Assembly (NCBI GenBank): GCA_964035015.1
Contig: OZ036008.1
Coordinates: forward strand, 2,997,612-3,061,611
Direction of reading: 5' to 3'
From: Corallium rubrum
Taxonomy: Eukaryota > Cnidaria > Anthozoa > Scleralcyonacea > Coralliidae
DNA: 64,000 nucleotides
The notes beneath the pieces are model-generated. The model ran no database searches. It had not been told where the DNA came from and saw only the letters and a list, made by a program, of their open reading frames with translations. Numbering within the stretch: the first letter of the stretch is position 1; each line of letters starts with the position of its first letter. Made by a program: the position numbers and the translations under genes. Shown one piece after another: positions 21,201 through 27,397 of this stretch.

Positions 21201-21878
21201 TCCGGGCACATGTTTACATGGAGAATCCGATCTGATTGGAACATTGTTTTCGGTTTTGGAACACTATTTTCTGTGCTTCCCTCAATGTCTGCCATTTAGC
21301 ACGACACGCACCAACTTCACTCATGCCTATCAAGTCATTTTCAAGTCAAACCGTGTTTAGATGAATCAGATTGGAAACATTCAAGTCGATCCTTGCTTGC
21401 TTGCTTGAATCTCAAGTCAATCCACGCCACAGCTGCGTTGATTGACTTCAGCCATTCGTTTCGATCAGATCGAATATTTCAGATCGGTATTTCTGTCCCG
21501 CCCGCTTCCTCCCCGAAAAAACCGGCTGCTACGCAGGCTAAGGTATCTTCGGAGTTTTGAGTTTGAGAAGTCAGTTCAAATACTCGACGTCGGACTTTAC
21601 TGGGATTGCAAAGCCGTCGTGCATTAAAAAGGCTCGCCTTTTCAAAAAGCACTTGGACTTTGAAATCCCGGTAAAGTCCTCCGTCTCGTATTTATTACAT
21701 AAAGACTAACGATTGAGAAATATATTTGGAAACAGGTTGGATGGTTGGATAAAATTGACCGCCGATATTCTTGGCTTAAAAGAGCTCTGGTGAAATTTGA
21801 AGAGGATTTTAAAGGAACGTTTCCAGCAGAGTGGCATGTGGAGGAAAGGATATGCAAAGAATTTTGTCATATTACAAA
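3237..21878 (+). CDS. VPS53: VPS53, GARP/EARP tethering-complex subunit (partial gene, nine internal exons)
   Basis: Nine plus-strand exons are readable: 3237-3286, 13111-13177, 15141-15227, 16888-17003, 18106-18225, 18334-18412, 18636-18706, 21020-21092 and 21736-21878. Every intron is GT-AG and every junction keeps frame, giving about 268 codons. The peptide follows the order of animal VPS53: a segment with NLDEVANKM, then [85 protein letters not shown] and [19 protein letters not shown]53 is a subunit of the GARP and EARP complexes, which tether endosome-derived vesicles at the trans-Golgi network and recycling endosomes. The visible part is the coiled-coil-rich N-terminal half. N-terminal exons are presumably outside the window. 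I found no exon downstream of 21878, so either the next intron is very long or the locus is broken. Two introns carry kilobase-scale repeats. Confidence 0.92.
3331..3815. repeat. Tandem repeat of 42 or 53 bp units
   Basis: Units start with GAGCGTGTCCACTTTGACTA and recur every 42 bases, or 53 where an extra ACGGACAGGTC-type insertion is present, about ten times with growing divergence to the right. It lies in the VPS53 intron. Diverged relatives are seen near 12660-12690 and 12860-12895 (TTTGACCAATTCGCAGATC). Confidence 0.85.
4121..4620 (+). repeat. Dispersed repeat, family of 40848-41322
   Basis: About 500 bases match 40848-41322 in inverted orientation, including GCATATACCTCGCAGGTGAA at one end and GTGAATAATTGTTAA at the other. 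No coding capacity is recognised. It is a non-autonomous dispersed element. Confidence 0.8.
4735..5811. mobile_element. Long palindromic (foldback) element
   Basis: TAAACAG plus the block CTCGCTCGCTCGGCCCCTCG on the left is mirrored at 5760-5811. An inner inverted pair (about 5248-5490 and 5522-5740) extends the arms to more than 200 bases each, with a short loop near 5500. The open frames at 5392-5659 are arm sequence. Another element (4795-5170) later inserted in the left arm. Confidence 0.8.
4795..5170. mobile_element. hAT-type MITE with perfect 8-bp target duplication
   Basis: The element begins CAGTGTGGCCATG and ends GGTTGGCAACACTG, giving CAGTG-type hAT termini. It is flanked by an exact 8-base duplication GCAACGAG (4787-4794 and 5171-5178). 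It is 376 bases long, has no transposase, and contains recurring AATCCCAA motifs. It interrupts the left arm of the palindromic element around it, so it is the younger insertion. Confidence 0.9.
6106..6247. repeat. 142-base hairpin-forming inverted repeat
   Basis: GTTGTCTGTTCAGTT... at 6106 is mirrored by ...AACTGAACAGACAAC at 6247. Both arms carry GATGCACAG and a TGACGTCA- or GACGTCA-like site. It is a compact MITE-like palindrome. Confidence 0.8.
6250..7555. other. Intronic sequence without a firm gene
   Basis: This is VPS53 intron sequence. One candidate is worth noting: after TTCATGTTTACAG (7088-7100) a 57-codon plus-strand frame ends in a basic tail ([13 protein letters not shown]) and a stop at 7268-7270, so it could be a terminal exon of an unrecognised gene. 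A 68-codon minus-strand frame at 6554-6760 has no recognisable domain. I assign no function to either. Confidence 0.25.
7556..8020 (+). mobile_element. hAT element remnant with zinc-finger exon
   Basis: The left terminus CAGTGGAGTCGTGGCCAGGG and right terminus (reverse complement CAGGGGCGTCGTGGCTCAG) form imperfect inverted repeats. They are flanked by near-identical 8-base duplications, ACTCTAAT (7548-7555) and ACTCTAGT (8021-8028). Inside, from about 7652, a frame starting [19 protein letters not shown] breaks by a frameshift near 7715 and continues as [12 protein letters not shown] in another frame. This looks like a C2H2/TTF-like zinc-finger exon of a hAT transposase or ZMYM-like protein. 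It ends at a possible donor (CAG|GTTTG, near 7821). The rest of the transposase is absent. Confidence 0.75.
8038..8275 (+). mobile_element. Ty3/gypsy-like LTR end, primer-binding region and Gag start
   Basis: AACTGGCGACGAGGAC near 8184 is the motif that commonly lies just after the 5' LTR of metazoan gypsy-type elements. From about 8228 a frame reads [16 protein letters not shown], resembling the start of this Gag family. The frame then runs into inserted DNA and appears to resume near 11941. Upstream LTR limits are uncertain because a hAT copy sits at 7556-8020. Confidence 0.6.
8275..8388. repeat. Near-perfect hairpin around GTCCCTAATAGGGAC
   Basis: The arms CTATTGTTCAAACACGTTGC and the reverse complement flank the centre GTCCCTAATAGGGAC at about 8325-8339. 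Related ends (AAAGTCCCT; TAGGGACTTTA) occur at 11890-11940 and 19501-19512. It sits where the gypsy Gag frame is broken. Confidence 0.8.
8780..10950 (+). pseudogene. HARBI1-like DDE transposase/nuclease, frameshifted
   Basis: Exon 1 is 8780-9137, exon 2 is 9225-9340 and exon 3 is 10141-10950, with GT-AG introns and consistent phase. The product starts with an acidic stretch and an arginine-rich block, then a helical region ([13 protein letters not shown]), then the DDE_Tnp_4 nuclease. The putative catalytic residues are D in AIDGKH (codon 10225-10227), D in GRAGDAGVF (10375-10377) and E in [14 protein letters not shown] (10608-10610). The frame shifts twice, once at about 10460-10490 before VVGDDAFPL and again at about 10680-10690 before [10 protein letters not shown]. 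The C-terminus (ending PWQDNMVI) is in yet another phase of reading. Family members are intact across these points, so this copy is probably inactive unless the base calls are wrong. Confidence 0.85.
9474..11514 (-). CDS. MADF (Myb/SANT-like) domain protein of the Harbinger element
   Basis: There are three minus-strand exons: 11514-11352, 11224-11046 and 10106-9474. The phases fit exactly (163, 179 and 633 bases), giving about 324 residues. The start at 11514 ([11 protein letters not shown]) is just inside the right terminal repeat. Residues about 15-95 form a MADF fold: [19 protein letters not shown], then [11 protein letters not shown], then [17 protein letters not shown] and [10 protein letters not shown] long acidic linker ([10 protein letters not shown]) and basic patch ([12 protein letters not shown]) follow, then a C-terminal helix ([20 protein letters not shown]) and a Gln/Pro/Met-rich tail. 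In PIF/Harbinger elements such proteins bind element ends and carry the transposase into the nucleus. Unlike its partner it looks intact. Exon 3 lies wholly inside an intron of the transposase gene. Confidence 0.85.
11890..12310 (+). pseudogene. Ty3/gypsy-like Gag fragment
   Basis: From about 11941 the frame reads [35 protein letters not shown], a GDD motif, [11 protein letters not shown] and [17 protein letters not shown]. This is the capsid-like region of a retrotransposon Gag. It stops near 12262 and runs into unrelated sequence with a stop at 12307-12309. No protease, reverse transcriptase or zinc knuckle follows. The N-terminal part lies before 8275, so the element was interrupted by the inserted DNA between and later truncated. 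Listed as an ancient retrotransposon relic. Confidence 0.7.
12608..12625 (+). repeat. Poly-G run
   Basis: Eighteen consecutive G bases, capable of G-quadruplex formation. Length may be uncertain in the assembly. Confidence 0.95.
12700..12858. mobile_element. MITE with TTAA-like flanks
   Basis: The ends AAGCCGGTTTTCCACTGGGC and the inverse near 12840-12858 (AGTGGAAAACTGGCTT) form arms of about 55 bases that also share GCGAAGCGACTTT. TTAA lies at both edges, as for the similar element at 53413-53571. There is no coding capacity. Confidence 0.8.
12961..12989. repeat. Short perfect palindrome
   Basis: GATTTGCCACCC, a five-base AAGCT-centred loop, then GGGTGGCAAATC. It is immediately upstream of a VPS53 exon, within its intron, and can form a stable hairpin. 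Confidence 0.8.
13111..13177 (+). CDS. VPS53: VPS53 exon
   Basis: Acceptor TTTCACCTAG precedes 13111 and donor CAG|GTACTG follows 13177. It encodes [20 protein letters not shown] plus RQ, the strongly conserved RGQTNVG block of VPS53. The first base completes the arginine codon of exon 3237-3286. Confidence 0.92.
13590..13660. repeat. Hairpin-forming inverted repeat
   Basis: CGTATTTTGGGGTTGGGA is mirrored by TCCCAACCCCAAAATACG at 13643-13660. Confidence 0.8.
13684..13936. mobile_element. MITE-like inverted-repeat element
   Basis: The ends TTTATAGGCGAATTCCAG and, inverted, CCTATAGACGAGTTTCAG continue into the shared TTGCGCGCGCATCATTTT. The arms are about 50 bases. No coding function is recognised; the overlapping 108-codon open frame is incidental. 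Confidence 0.65.
13969..14032. repeat. Hairpin with CTATCGC-type loop
   Basis: GTTTTATCAGAT and ATCTGATAAAAC arms flank CACTTGGCTATCGCTTCGTG. A similar loop (CACTCGGCTATCGCCTCGTG) is the centre of the hairpin at 39214-39361. Confidence 0.7.
14189..14879 (+). mobile_element. Non-autonomous DNA transposon (full copy of the 980-1505 family)
   Basis: The left end CCACTGATCTCTCAATATAT and the right end (inverted CCAATGATCTCTATATCAAC) are imperfect terminal inverted repeats. The interior matches 980-1505. There is no transposase. It lies in a VPS53 intron. Confidence 0.75.
14904..15047. repeat. Hairpin-forming inverted repeat
   Basis: AAGGTTAGATATACTGCCGA at the left is mirrored by CGGCAGTACATCTAACCTT at the right. 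An inner pair, GAAGGCCCTTCGTC and GACGAAGGACCTTC, extends the stem. It ends about 95 bases before a VPS53 exon. Confidence 0.8.
15141..15227 (+). CDS. VPS53: VPS53 exon
   Basis: Acceptor TATTTTCAG, donor ATG|GTATGA. The 29 codons encode [16 protein letters not shown] and [10 protein letters not shown], a coiled-coil segment. Confidence 0.92.
15240..16845 (+). repeat. 1.6 kb GT-rich minisatellite in a VPS53 intron
   Basis: Higher-order tandem repeats are built from GTAGTTGTAGTGCTGGT and GGTGGTGGTAG modules, almost free of C on this strand. Because the modules are multiples of three bases, long valine, leucine or glycine/serine frames appear in several phases (for example 348 codons at 15330-16376). 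These are not genes. It fills most of the intron between exons 15141-15227 and 16888-17003. Confidence 0.95.
16888..17003 (+). CDS. VPS53: VPS53 exon
   Basis: Acceptor TTTGATAG, donor ACA|GTAAGT. It encodes [18 protein letters not shown], then [16 protein letters not shown], and ends with two bases of a glutamine codon. Confidence 0.92.
17189..17455 (+). repeat. Pentanucleotide microsatellite with graded units
   Basis: Units run AATAC (three copies), AATGC (about 30), GGTGC (about 10), then CATGC variants. Long open frames on both strands are repeat artefacts. It lies in the VPS53 intron. Confidence 0.95.
18106..18225 (+). CDS. VPS53: VPS53 exon
   Basis: Acceptor TCTCTTCAG, donor ATAG|GTAGGA. 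It encodes [20 protein letters not shown], then [19 protein letters not shown]. Confidence 0.92.
18334..18412 (+). CDS. VPS53: VPS53 exon
   Basis: Acceptor TGTTACAG, donor AAG|GTGAAT. It encodes [19 protein letters not shown], then LSVRGVK. Confidence 0.92.
18436..18598 (+). repeat. (GGAA)n followed by (GGGA)n microsatellite
   Basis: About 30 uninterrupted GGAA units, then a short GATGAATGAATG spacer and six or seven GGGA units. It sits in a 223-base VPS53 intron and makes up most of it, so repeat length sets intron length. The purine-only strand could form triplex DNA, and GGAA is the ETS-factor core. Confidence 0.95.
18636..18706 (+). CDS. VPS53: VPS53 exon
   Basis: Acceptor TTTTTCATAG, donor TCAA|GTAAGA. 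It encodes [20 protein letters not shown] plus AKV and two bases of a lysine codon. Confidence 0.88.
18715..18860 (+). repeat. T-rich tract with TTTTGTTCTT units
   Basis: A low-complexity pyrimidine tract. A second, longer one lies at 20310-20545. Both are in the same VPS53 intron. Confidence 0.8.
18861..20309. other. VPS53 intron sequence, no gene recognised
   Basis: It contains two relics of dispersed elements: TAGGGACTTTA near 19503, and the inverse of the 24538-24634 repeat near 19855-19920 (CTGGCTAACGCCAGACGATT). No coding region is supported. Confidence 0.5.
20310..20545 (+). repeat. Polypyrimidine (T-rich) tract
   Basis: About 235 bases composed mainly of T with C and G interruptions (TTTTTGTTCTTTTTG units). 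The apparent long hydrophobic open frames are artefacts. Confidence 0.85.
20571..20735 (+). repeat. (ACTCAC)n microsatellite with ACTCGC variants
   Basis: Hexanucleotide ACTCAC repeated about a dozen times, then interrupted ACTCGC units. Confidence 0.95.
20741..20945. repeat. 200-base palindrome centred on TCAATTGA
   Basis: The arms are made of CACTCAATGAGTG-like words, themselves palindromic, with centre CCATTCAATTGAATGG at about 20845. The whole tract can form a long hairpin in the VPS53 intron just upstream of exon 21020-21092. Confidence 0.8.
21020..21092 (+). CDS. VPS53: VPS53 exon
   Basis: Acceptor TTTCATAG, donor GAG|GTAAGC. It encodes [19 protein letters not shown] then SDTQE, at the position of the region before WLDKIDRR in animal VPS53. 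Confidence 0.85.
21151..21480 (+). mobile_element. Partial MITE of the GGCCCTGTTTACATG family
   Basis: It matches 26253-26480 (GGCCCTGTTTACATGAAGCG, then GATCGAAAAACGTCAA), but the inverted right terminus is not found. The copy is truncated. Confidence 0.75.
21736..21878 (+). CDS. VPS53: VPS53 exon (last visible)
   Basis: Acceptor GGAAACAG, donor ACAA|GTAAGT. It encodes [19 protein letters not shown], then [20 protein letters not shown] classic GTAAGT donor shows that the gene continues beyond, but no next exon was found in the window. Confidence 0.92.
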
Positions 21879-22459
21879 GTAAGTACCTCGTCACTATTCT
21901 TAGCAATTAATAGATCGTTTGCACAATCGCACATGACGTCAGGTAGGTCACCGTGGATAACAAACAAACAGGCAGACAGTTTGTCGTCCGCCCGTCGGTC
22001 GGTCGGTCGGTCGGTCGTCAGGTAGGTCACTTATGCTTATTTCGCTAGTGTGAACCAGGCTTTACTGGTTTTTCATCGACCTCTGAAATTATACTAAAAC
22101 AATTGTCACCTCAGTTTCAGTAACTATCGGTGTATTTTATCTCGCCCCCTTCGCAGCTCAGTAGGTATAAGATGATTGCTTCATTATACAGAAAACACAA
22201 TAATTACTCGGGCTACTGTGGTAGGCCGGGTCTAGGTTTCGGCTCTGTTGCTTTTCTTTTTTGGGGGTGTGGGGTGTGGGGGGAGGGGTCACGATTTTGC
22301 ATTTTTGCACTTTTTACTTCCACTACTGTACATACTTCCGGTGAGTTGTTACTTCCGGTGAGTTGTTACTTCCGGTGAGTTGTTAGCCGTGTGGCTGAGT
22401 GAGACCGTAAGACATGATGTAAGTTCTTTGCTCTTTTCGCTTTTGAAGTTGGACAAAAA
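21879..22459. other. Intergenic or intronic, dispersed repeats
   Basis: It holds a GGTC microsatellite (21993-22017), a fragment of the CATCGACCTCTGAAAT repeat (22070-22170), and three tandem copies of ACTTCCGGTGAGTTGTT (22331-22384). No gene is recognised. Confidence 0.5.
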
Positions 22460-23018
22460 CAGGGACCGCGGAACAATTTTTGTATTGGGAGGGGGCTGTT
22501 TACAAAAGGGACTTTTCTAGGGGGCTCCAGGGGCATGCCCCCCGGAAATTTTTGAAATCTGGAGTCTTGGAAATGCCATTTCCTGTATTTTGGGAGAAGA
22601 ATTTGCAGAATTCTGAAGGTCAGAAAACTCTCAAAAGACAACACTTTGTTTGTTTGTTTGTTTGTTTGTTTGTTTGTTTGTTTGTTTGTTTGTTTGTTTG
22701 TTTGTTTGTTTGTTTGTTTGTTTGTTTGTTTGTTTGTTACCATTAATAGACTAAGATTTATGTATAAGAGCAAACCAGAACAAGCGCCCAACACAACATA
22801 TTGTCAACAGTAACAGTACTCATTTCTGGTATGCTCCCTTGCTTTGTATTGTTGATATAATGTTCAAGTGCAGACCACTGCGTGTGCTAGAGTGACTGAT
22901 TGAACAATTTTTCTGTCTATTGCAATAAAATACTTTTTGGATGCACAATATTAATTTACTAGAAAAATTATTGGGGGCTAAACCCCCACCCCCACCCACC
23001 CCGGTTCCGCGGTCCCTG
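22460..23018. mobile_element. hAT-like element with CAGGGACCGCGGAAC ends
   Basis: Inverted termini CAGGGACCGCGGAAC lie at both edges. No transposase frame is seen. An 8-base target duplication is not clear, so assignment to hAT is tentative. A (TTTG)n array of about 23 units lies inside at 22645-22738. Confidence 0.65.
22645..22738 (+). repeat. (TTTG)n microsatellite
   Basis: About 23 uninterrupted TTTG units. Confidence 0.97.
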
Positions 23019-23477
23019 AAAAAGTTGAACAATTTTGTCTTTTGATCAAGGCGTTCTTGCAGGTTGTTGGTAGATTTTGAAAGTGACTGGCTGACTTTGT
23101 AGTTTAACAATAATCAGATGTGGCTGAATGTGGCTAACAACTGTCTTGATCGTAAATATGTTCACCAGTGTGAAGTATGCACCACATTCAGCCTTCAATT
23201 GACACTCCGCGCACTTGCCAGTTCATAGCCCGAGTGAACGCCTGACCCAGGCGTCTTTTTTGTTTTTTCCTCGGGCTAACTGTGGTAGACGAGTGTAGGT
23301 TTTGGCTCCGTTGTTATTTTTTTGTCCATGTTTCGAATTGGCAATCATTACGTCATCCCGTCAGGCTTTGCGAAACTGATGCGTGCTAAAATGCTATATG
23401 TTCTTTCTTCAGTGGGCTGATCAAGTTGTTTGTAGTGAACTAGTGAAGTGTTCTTTCTTGGACTAGTTATTGTTCAG
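23019..23477. other. No gene recognised
   Basis: It contains a copy of a short dispersed motif, AGCCCGAGTGAACGCCTGAC with CTCGGGCTAACTGTGGTAGA (about 23226-23295). Relatives occur near 1550, 22205 and 24258. Confidence 0.4.
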
Positions 23478-23480
23478 TTA

Positions 23481-23663
23481 AGCCTGGTTTTCATATGTCG
23501 CCGATCGTCGGCGATTTGTGATTTAGATGCATGTTAAAACGGGAAGTGCAGCAGCATGTTAAGTAATAAAGAACAATGTAGAAAAGCAGTACTTTTATTC
23601 TTTTACTTAACATGCATCTAAATCATGGGTCGGCGACGATCGGCGACATATGAGAACCAGGCT
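23481..23663. mobile_element. MITE with AAGCCTGGTTTTC ends
   Basis: The ends GCCTGGTTTTCATATGTCGC and the inverse at 23645-23662 frame arms of about 55 bases, including CGCCGATCGTCGGCGA and TTTAGATGCATGTTAA. TTAA lies on both sides. Confidence 0.85.
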
Positions 23664-24537
23664 TAATTTCGCTAGCAGGTATCTTGATCTTATATACGCT
23701 AACAATCGCTGATTAAACATGATCGTGCTGTGTTGATATTTAACACCCGAAAGGACTCGACATATGAACGCTGTCTGGAAATACCTTAAATACAGGCAAT
23801 AGTGTTTTGTGTAGGTAAACAGCACGTATACGTTCTTTAATATACTGTGGCCCTTTGTTGTTTGTGTCTCTAGTCCTCAAGTCAAACTTCCTAGGTATAC
23901 TGATGTCAACACGGCATTTTTTCGCGTCTGTTCTGTCTTCACTGGCAAACTTTGTCAGCAAGATTACTGATAAAAGTCTAAATGTCGTTCGTCACCGAAA
24001 ATAGTCAAAGCACTATCTAATTCTCCGATAGAAAACACAATTCGCAATAGTAAGCGCCTTCTCCTGTTTGTTGACATTGATCACGACAGTATCTTTATAT
24101 TTTTTCACATTAGTTATGTGCTTTATTACTATTTACTAAACGAGTTTTATATTTGTTATGCTGAGTAGGAAGCTTGTATACAAATGTATATTCTGTGTAC
24201 CATGCATGTGTTTTTACTGACTCGCTCGCGCGTTATAGAGACCTCTGCACTTTCCAGTAGCCCGAGTGAACACCTGACCCAGGTGTCTTGTTAATATAAA
24301 TACTGAGATTGATGAGAAAAGGCATGGCGATATCTGAATATTGACAAGATAACATTGTCACTGGGATGACACATATAAACACCACACTCTCTTTGTCAAA
24401 AGTGTCGATTTCTTACAATATTTAATAAAATAAAACCAGCAATTAGTTAGTCTTCATTAATTAGTTTATACAATTTTACAATTCAATTAGAATTTCTTAT
24501 TAAGATTATTGAATTTCCTATTAAGATTATTAAGATT
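23664..24537. other. No gene recognised
   Basis: The last 100 bases (about 24440-24530) match 36030-36090. Nothing coding is supported. Open frames of about 70 codons on the minus strand have no domain. Confidence 0.4.
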
Positions 24538-24747
24538 AACTCATTCCTGTCCGGGGGCTTCCCCAGAGGTGAATCAAATCGTCTGGCGTTAGCCAGAATA
24601 AAATACTAAAGATCAATTCGGACAAGAAAGAGTTAAAGAGATAGTTTATAACTCATTCCTGTCCGGGGGCTTCCCCAGAGGTGAATCAAATCGTCTGGCG
24701 TTAGCCAGAATAAAATACTAAAGACCAATTCGGACAAGAAAGAGTTA
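24538..24747 (+). repeat. Two direct copies of a roughly 97-base repeat
   Basis: Copies at 24538-24634 and 24651-24747 share CTCATTCCTGTCCGGGGGCT and GTCTGGCGTTAGCCAGAAT. Further copies lie at about 30205-30300 and inverted at about 19855-19920. GTCTGGCGTTAGCCAGA is itself nearly palindromic. Confidence 0.85.
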
Positions 24748-24939
24748 ACGTGAAGCGTAGAATGTAGCAGTTAATTTTTGTATTAATGACGTATACCAAC
24801 AGATGAATTGTCATTCAGCTCTGAAGACGTCCTCAGTCTCAAGGACGAAAGATCAGCTATTAAAATGTTCAAATATACATACATATAGTATCCACAATCA
24901 TTTTATCTAAATTACATATCAAAAATTCAAATCTTTACT

Positions 24940-25069
24940 AAAATAAATATATGTTATTTACCGACTGGGAGGTCCGTATAGAGAAATATTTCCCGAGGGT
25001 CGTTTTTGAGACCGAGGGAAATATTTCTCTATACGGAGCGACCAAAACGGTAAATAACATATTTATTTT
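24940..25069. repeat. Hairpin MITE with GAGGGTCG/GACCGAGGG loop
   Basis: The arms AATAAATATATGTTATTTAC and the inverse enclose CCGTATAGAGAAATATTTC and its complement. It is one of at least four similar hairpins in the window (39214, 41354, 52068). Confidence 0.85.
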
Positions 25070-25094
25070 TTTTATTAATCGTACGATTTATAAT

Positions 25095-25358
25095 TTACAT
25101 AATTAGGTAATAAATTAACAAATTGGTTTGCGTAATCGAGATGACATTTACGTGATATTCAAAAGCCCAAAGTTTATCGTTCGACAGCAAACAACTGCCG
25201 ACATGCAGTCTGACAGGGAAGCTTGGAACCTCTTTTGTGATATTAACAACTGCATCGCTTGTGCAGGGGCTTCCACTTCCACAGCCAGCCCCCAGGTAGA
25301 ATACCGCCCTCACGACTGGCAAATCCCCGCAACCCAGCCATACGTCGTTGAGCAATAA
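25095..25358. other. Overlapping unrecognised open frames
   Basis: A 76-codon plus-strand frame (25128-25358, with SDREAWNLFCDINNCIACAG) and an 86-codon minus-strand frame overlap here. I recognise neither. Codon composition is less skewed than the flanks, so a relic exon is possible. Confidence 0.2.
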
Positions 25359-25739
25359 TACTTTAAAACTTTATAAATGTCGCTTGCTGAAATTTTGCTT
25401 TTTCACAATTTCTCGCATTCTTTTAAAATTCGCTGTTTTCACATGAAGTTGTCAAAGCCATTTGGATAATAAAACTCATTTGCATCCCCGTAGAGCTCTG
25501 TTGAATATATTTTTTCTGTGGTAAGCGAAATTGTTATGAAAATCGATCAATTTTACGGCCTGTAAAACCCGTTGAGAAAAATTATCTCGAGCGGTCCGTA
25601 CGGGCTCATACGGACCGTTCGTTAACCAATCAGAAAGCAGGATTTGGTAGGATACGGACCGAAAAAAAATAACAGTTATTTAAAAGTTTTTGTGTTTCAA
25701 CTGGTTTTTTATCGACCTCTGAAACTTTTCAAAAACTAA

Positions 25740-26249
25740 GGGGGTGTTCATATGATACCGGTAAGCGGGATGGCCCGGTAAGCAAAACGAAGTTTGTTTT
25801 GTGTTCATATGGTAGTTTTCATCCCGCCCACCGAAGAGAAATCATGACTAAAATTAGCTTGTCTGATGATCCTTGACTAGACATCAGCCATCAAAGATCG
25901 CAATTTTGTCGTATTGCACATGTTTGTATGCTTCATAATCAATCCTTTTATTATACAATTGTGATTTATATGCCAATAAACAATAAAATCCTCAACTATC
26001 CTTAATTCCACAAAAAGAACTAACTTTTGTCCTTAATGACTTCATCCCGATAAGCGGACGATGTGTTCATATGGCAAAATTTCGTCCCGCCTACTTATGA
26101 TCTCGGCACACCGCTGCCGAGATCTCGGTAAGCGGGCCAGCCCGCTTTCTCATACGAACGCAAAGCAAATTTTTATAGGAAAATAACTACGAGGCGAGAT
26201 CCCCCACTAAGCGGGCCAGCCCGGTAACCGGGATCATATGAACACACCC
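25740..26249. mobile_element. MITE with GGGGGTGTTCATATGAT ends and TAA duplication
   Basis: Inverted ends GGGTGTTCATATGAT lie at both edges with TAA duplicated at 25737-25739 and 26250-26252. Internal CCCGGTAAGCGGG-like palindromes link it to the elements at 26660 and 28932. There is no coding capacity. Confidence 0.88.
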
Positions 26250-26252
26250 TAA

Positions 26253-26630
26253 GGCCCTGTTTACATGAAGCGGATTGACAGTCCAATCGGATCGAAAAAC
26301 GTCAATTCAGGCACATGTTTACATGGAGAATATATCCGATCTGCTTGGAACGTTGTTTTCGGTTTTGGAACACTATTTTCTGTGCTTCCCTCAATATCTG
26401 CCATTTAGCACGACACGCACAAACTTCAAGTAATTTTCAAGTCAAACCGCGTTTAGATGAATCAGATTGGAGACATTCAAGTCGATCCTTGCTTGAATCT
26501 CGAGTTAATCCACTCCACGGCGTGGATTGACTTCAGCCATTCGTTTCGATCAGACCGAAAACTTTCAACAAGAAGAAACAACATGGGAGATTTGACTTGA
26601 ACACTCAATCCGCTTCATGTAAACAGGACC
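26253..26630. mobile_element. MITE with GGCCCTGTTTACATGAAGCG ends
   Basis: The left terminus is GGCCCTGTTTACATGAAGCG and the right terminus is its near-exact inverse, ending AAACAGGACC. It directly abuts the previous MITE, sharing the TAA between them. A truncated relative is at 21151. Confidence 0.85.
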
Positions 26631-26659
26631 TACAATTTGAAAACGGAACAAAATCATTA

Positions 26660-27184
26660 GGCGGGCTAGCCCGGTTACCGGGCTGATTTTATGTCACGAA
26701 AATCTTTCTATGACTGTAATAAATAATTAGAATACCTTTATAAAATAACATGTATACTACGCGAGCCCTGATTGGTCAATTGCCGTGTTTGGATCAGAGT
26801 ATCCAAACACGGAAAATTCCCGCCAAAACGATTTTTGGAAAATTTCGGACAGTATATCATATTCACTTGTGATTATTTTATAAAAGAAATACTAAATGGT
26901 TTTTTCCGTGTTTGGAGACTCTTATCCAAACACTTGGCAAATTGCTCGACTTTCGAAAAGCTAAACACACTCACCTACGGCTCGTGTTTTGTTACGCTTT
27001 TCTCCAGTCTCGCAATTTCCCGCGTGTTTGGGTCAGAGTATCCAAACACCGAAAACCATTTGGTATTTTTTAGTGTGTTATGCTTACAGAAAACGAAGCC
27101 AATTTGTTATGTCATTCTGCTTTTCTCAAATATTCATAAGATTTTCGTGATATAAAATCAGCCCAGTAACCGGGCTAGCCCGCC
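26660..27184. mobile_element. MITE with GGCGGGCTAGCCCGG ends
   Basis: Inverted ends GGCGGGCTAGCCCGGTTACC lie at both edges with about 50-base arms reaching CACGAAAATCTT. Inside are three copies of a hairpin with arms CCGTGTTTGG and CCAAACAC (about 26786, 26908 and 27026). Confidence 0.85.
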
Positions 27185-27397
27185 TCATGAACAGCTCCTT
27201 CGAGATGTTTAAAAGAAAGTGAGCCATCCCACTAACCAGGCTAGCTCACGAGACATATACTAATATACATGTATGAATTAATATGTAAAATGCTTGATTA
27301 CACTCGGACTGGAATTATGCAACAATTTTGCATAAAACAAGAATAATGAGCGCAATCAAGCATTTCTTCTATACGAAGAGTCGATTTTATTAATGAA

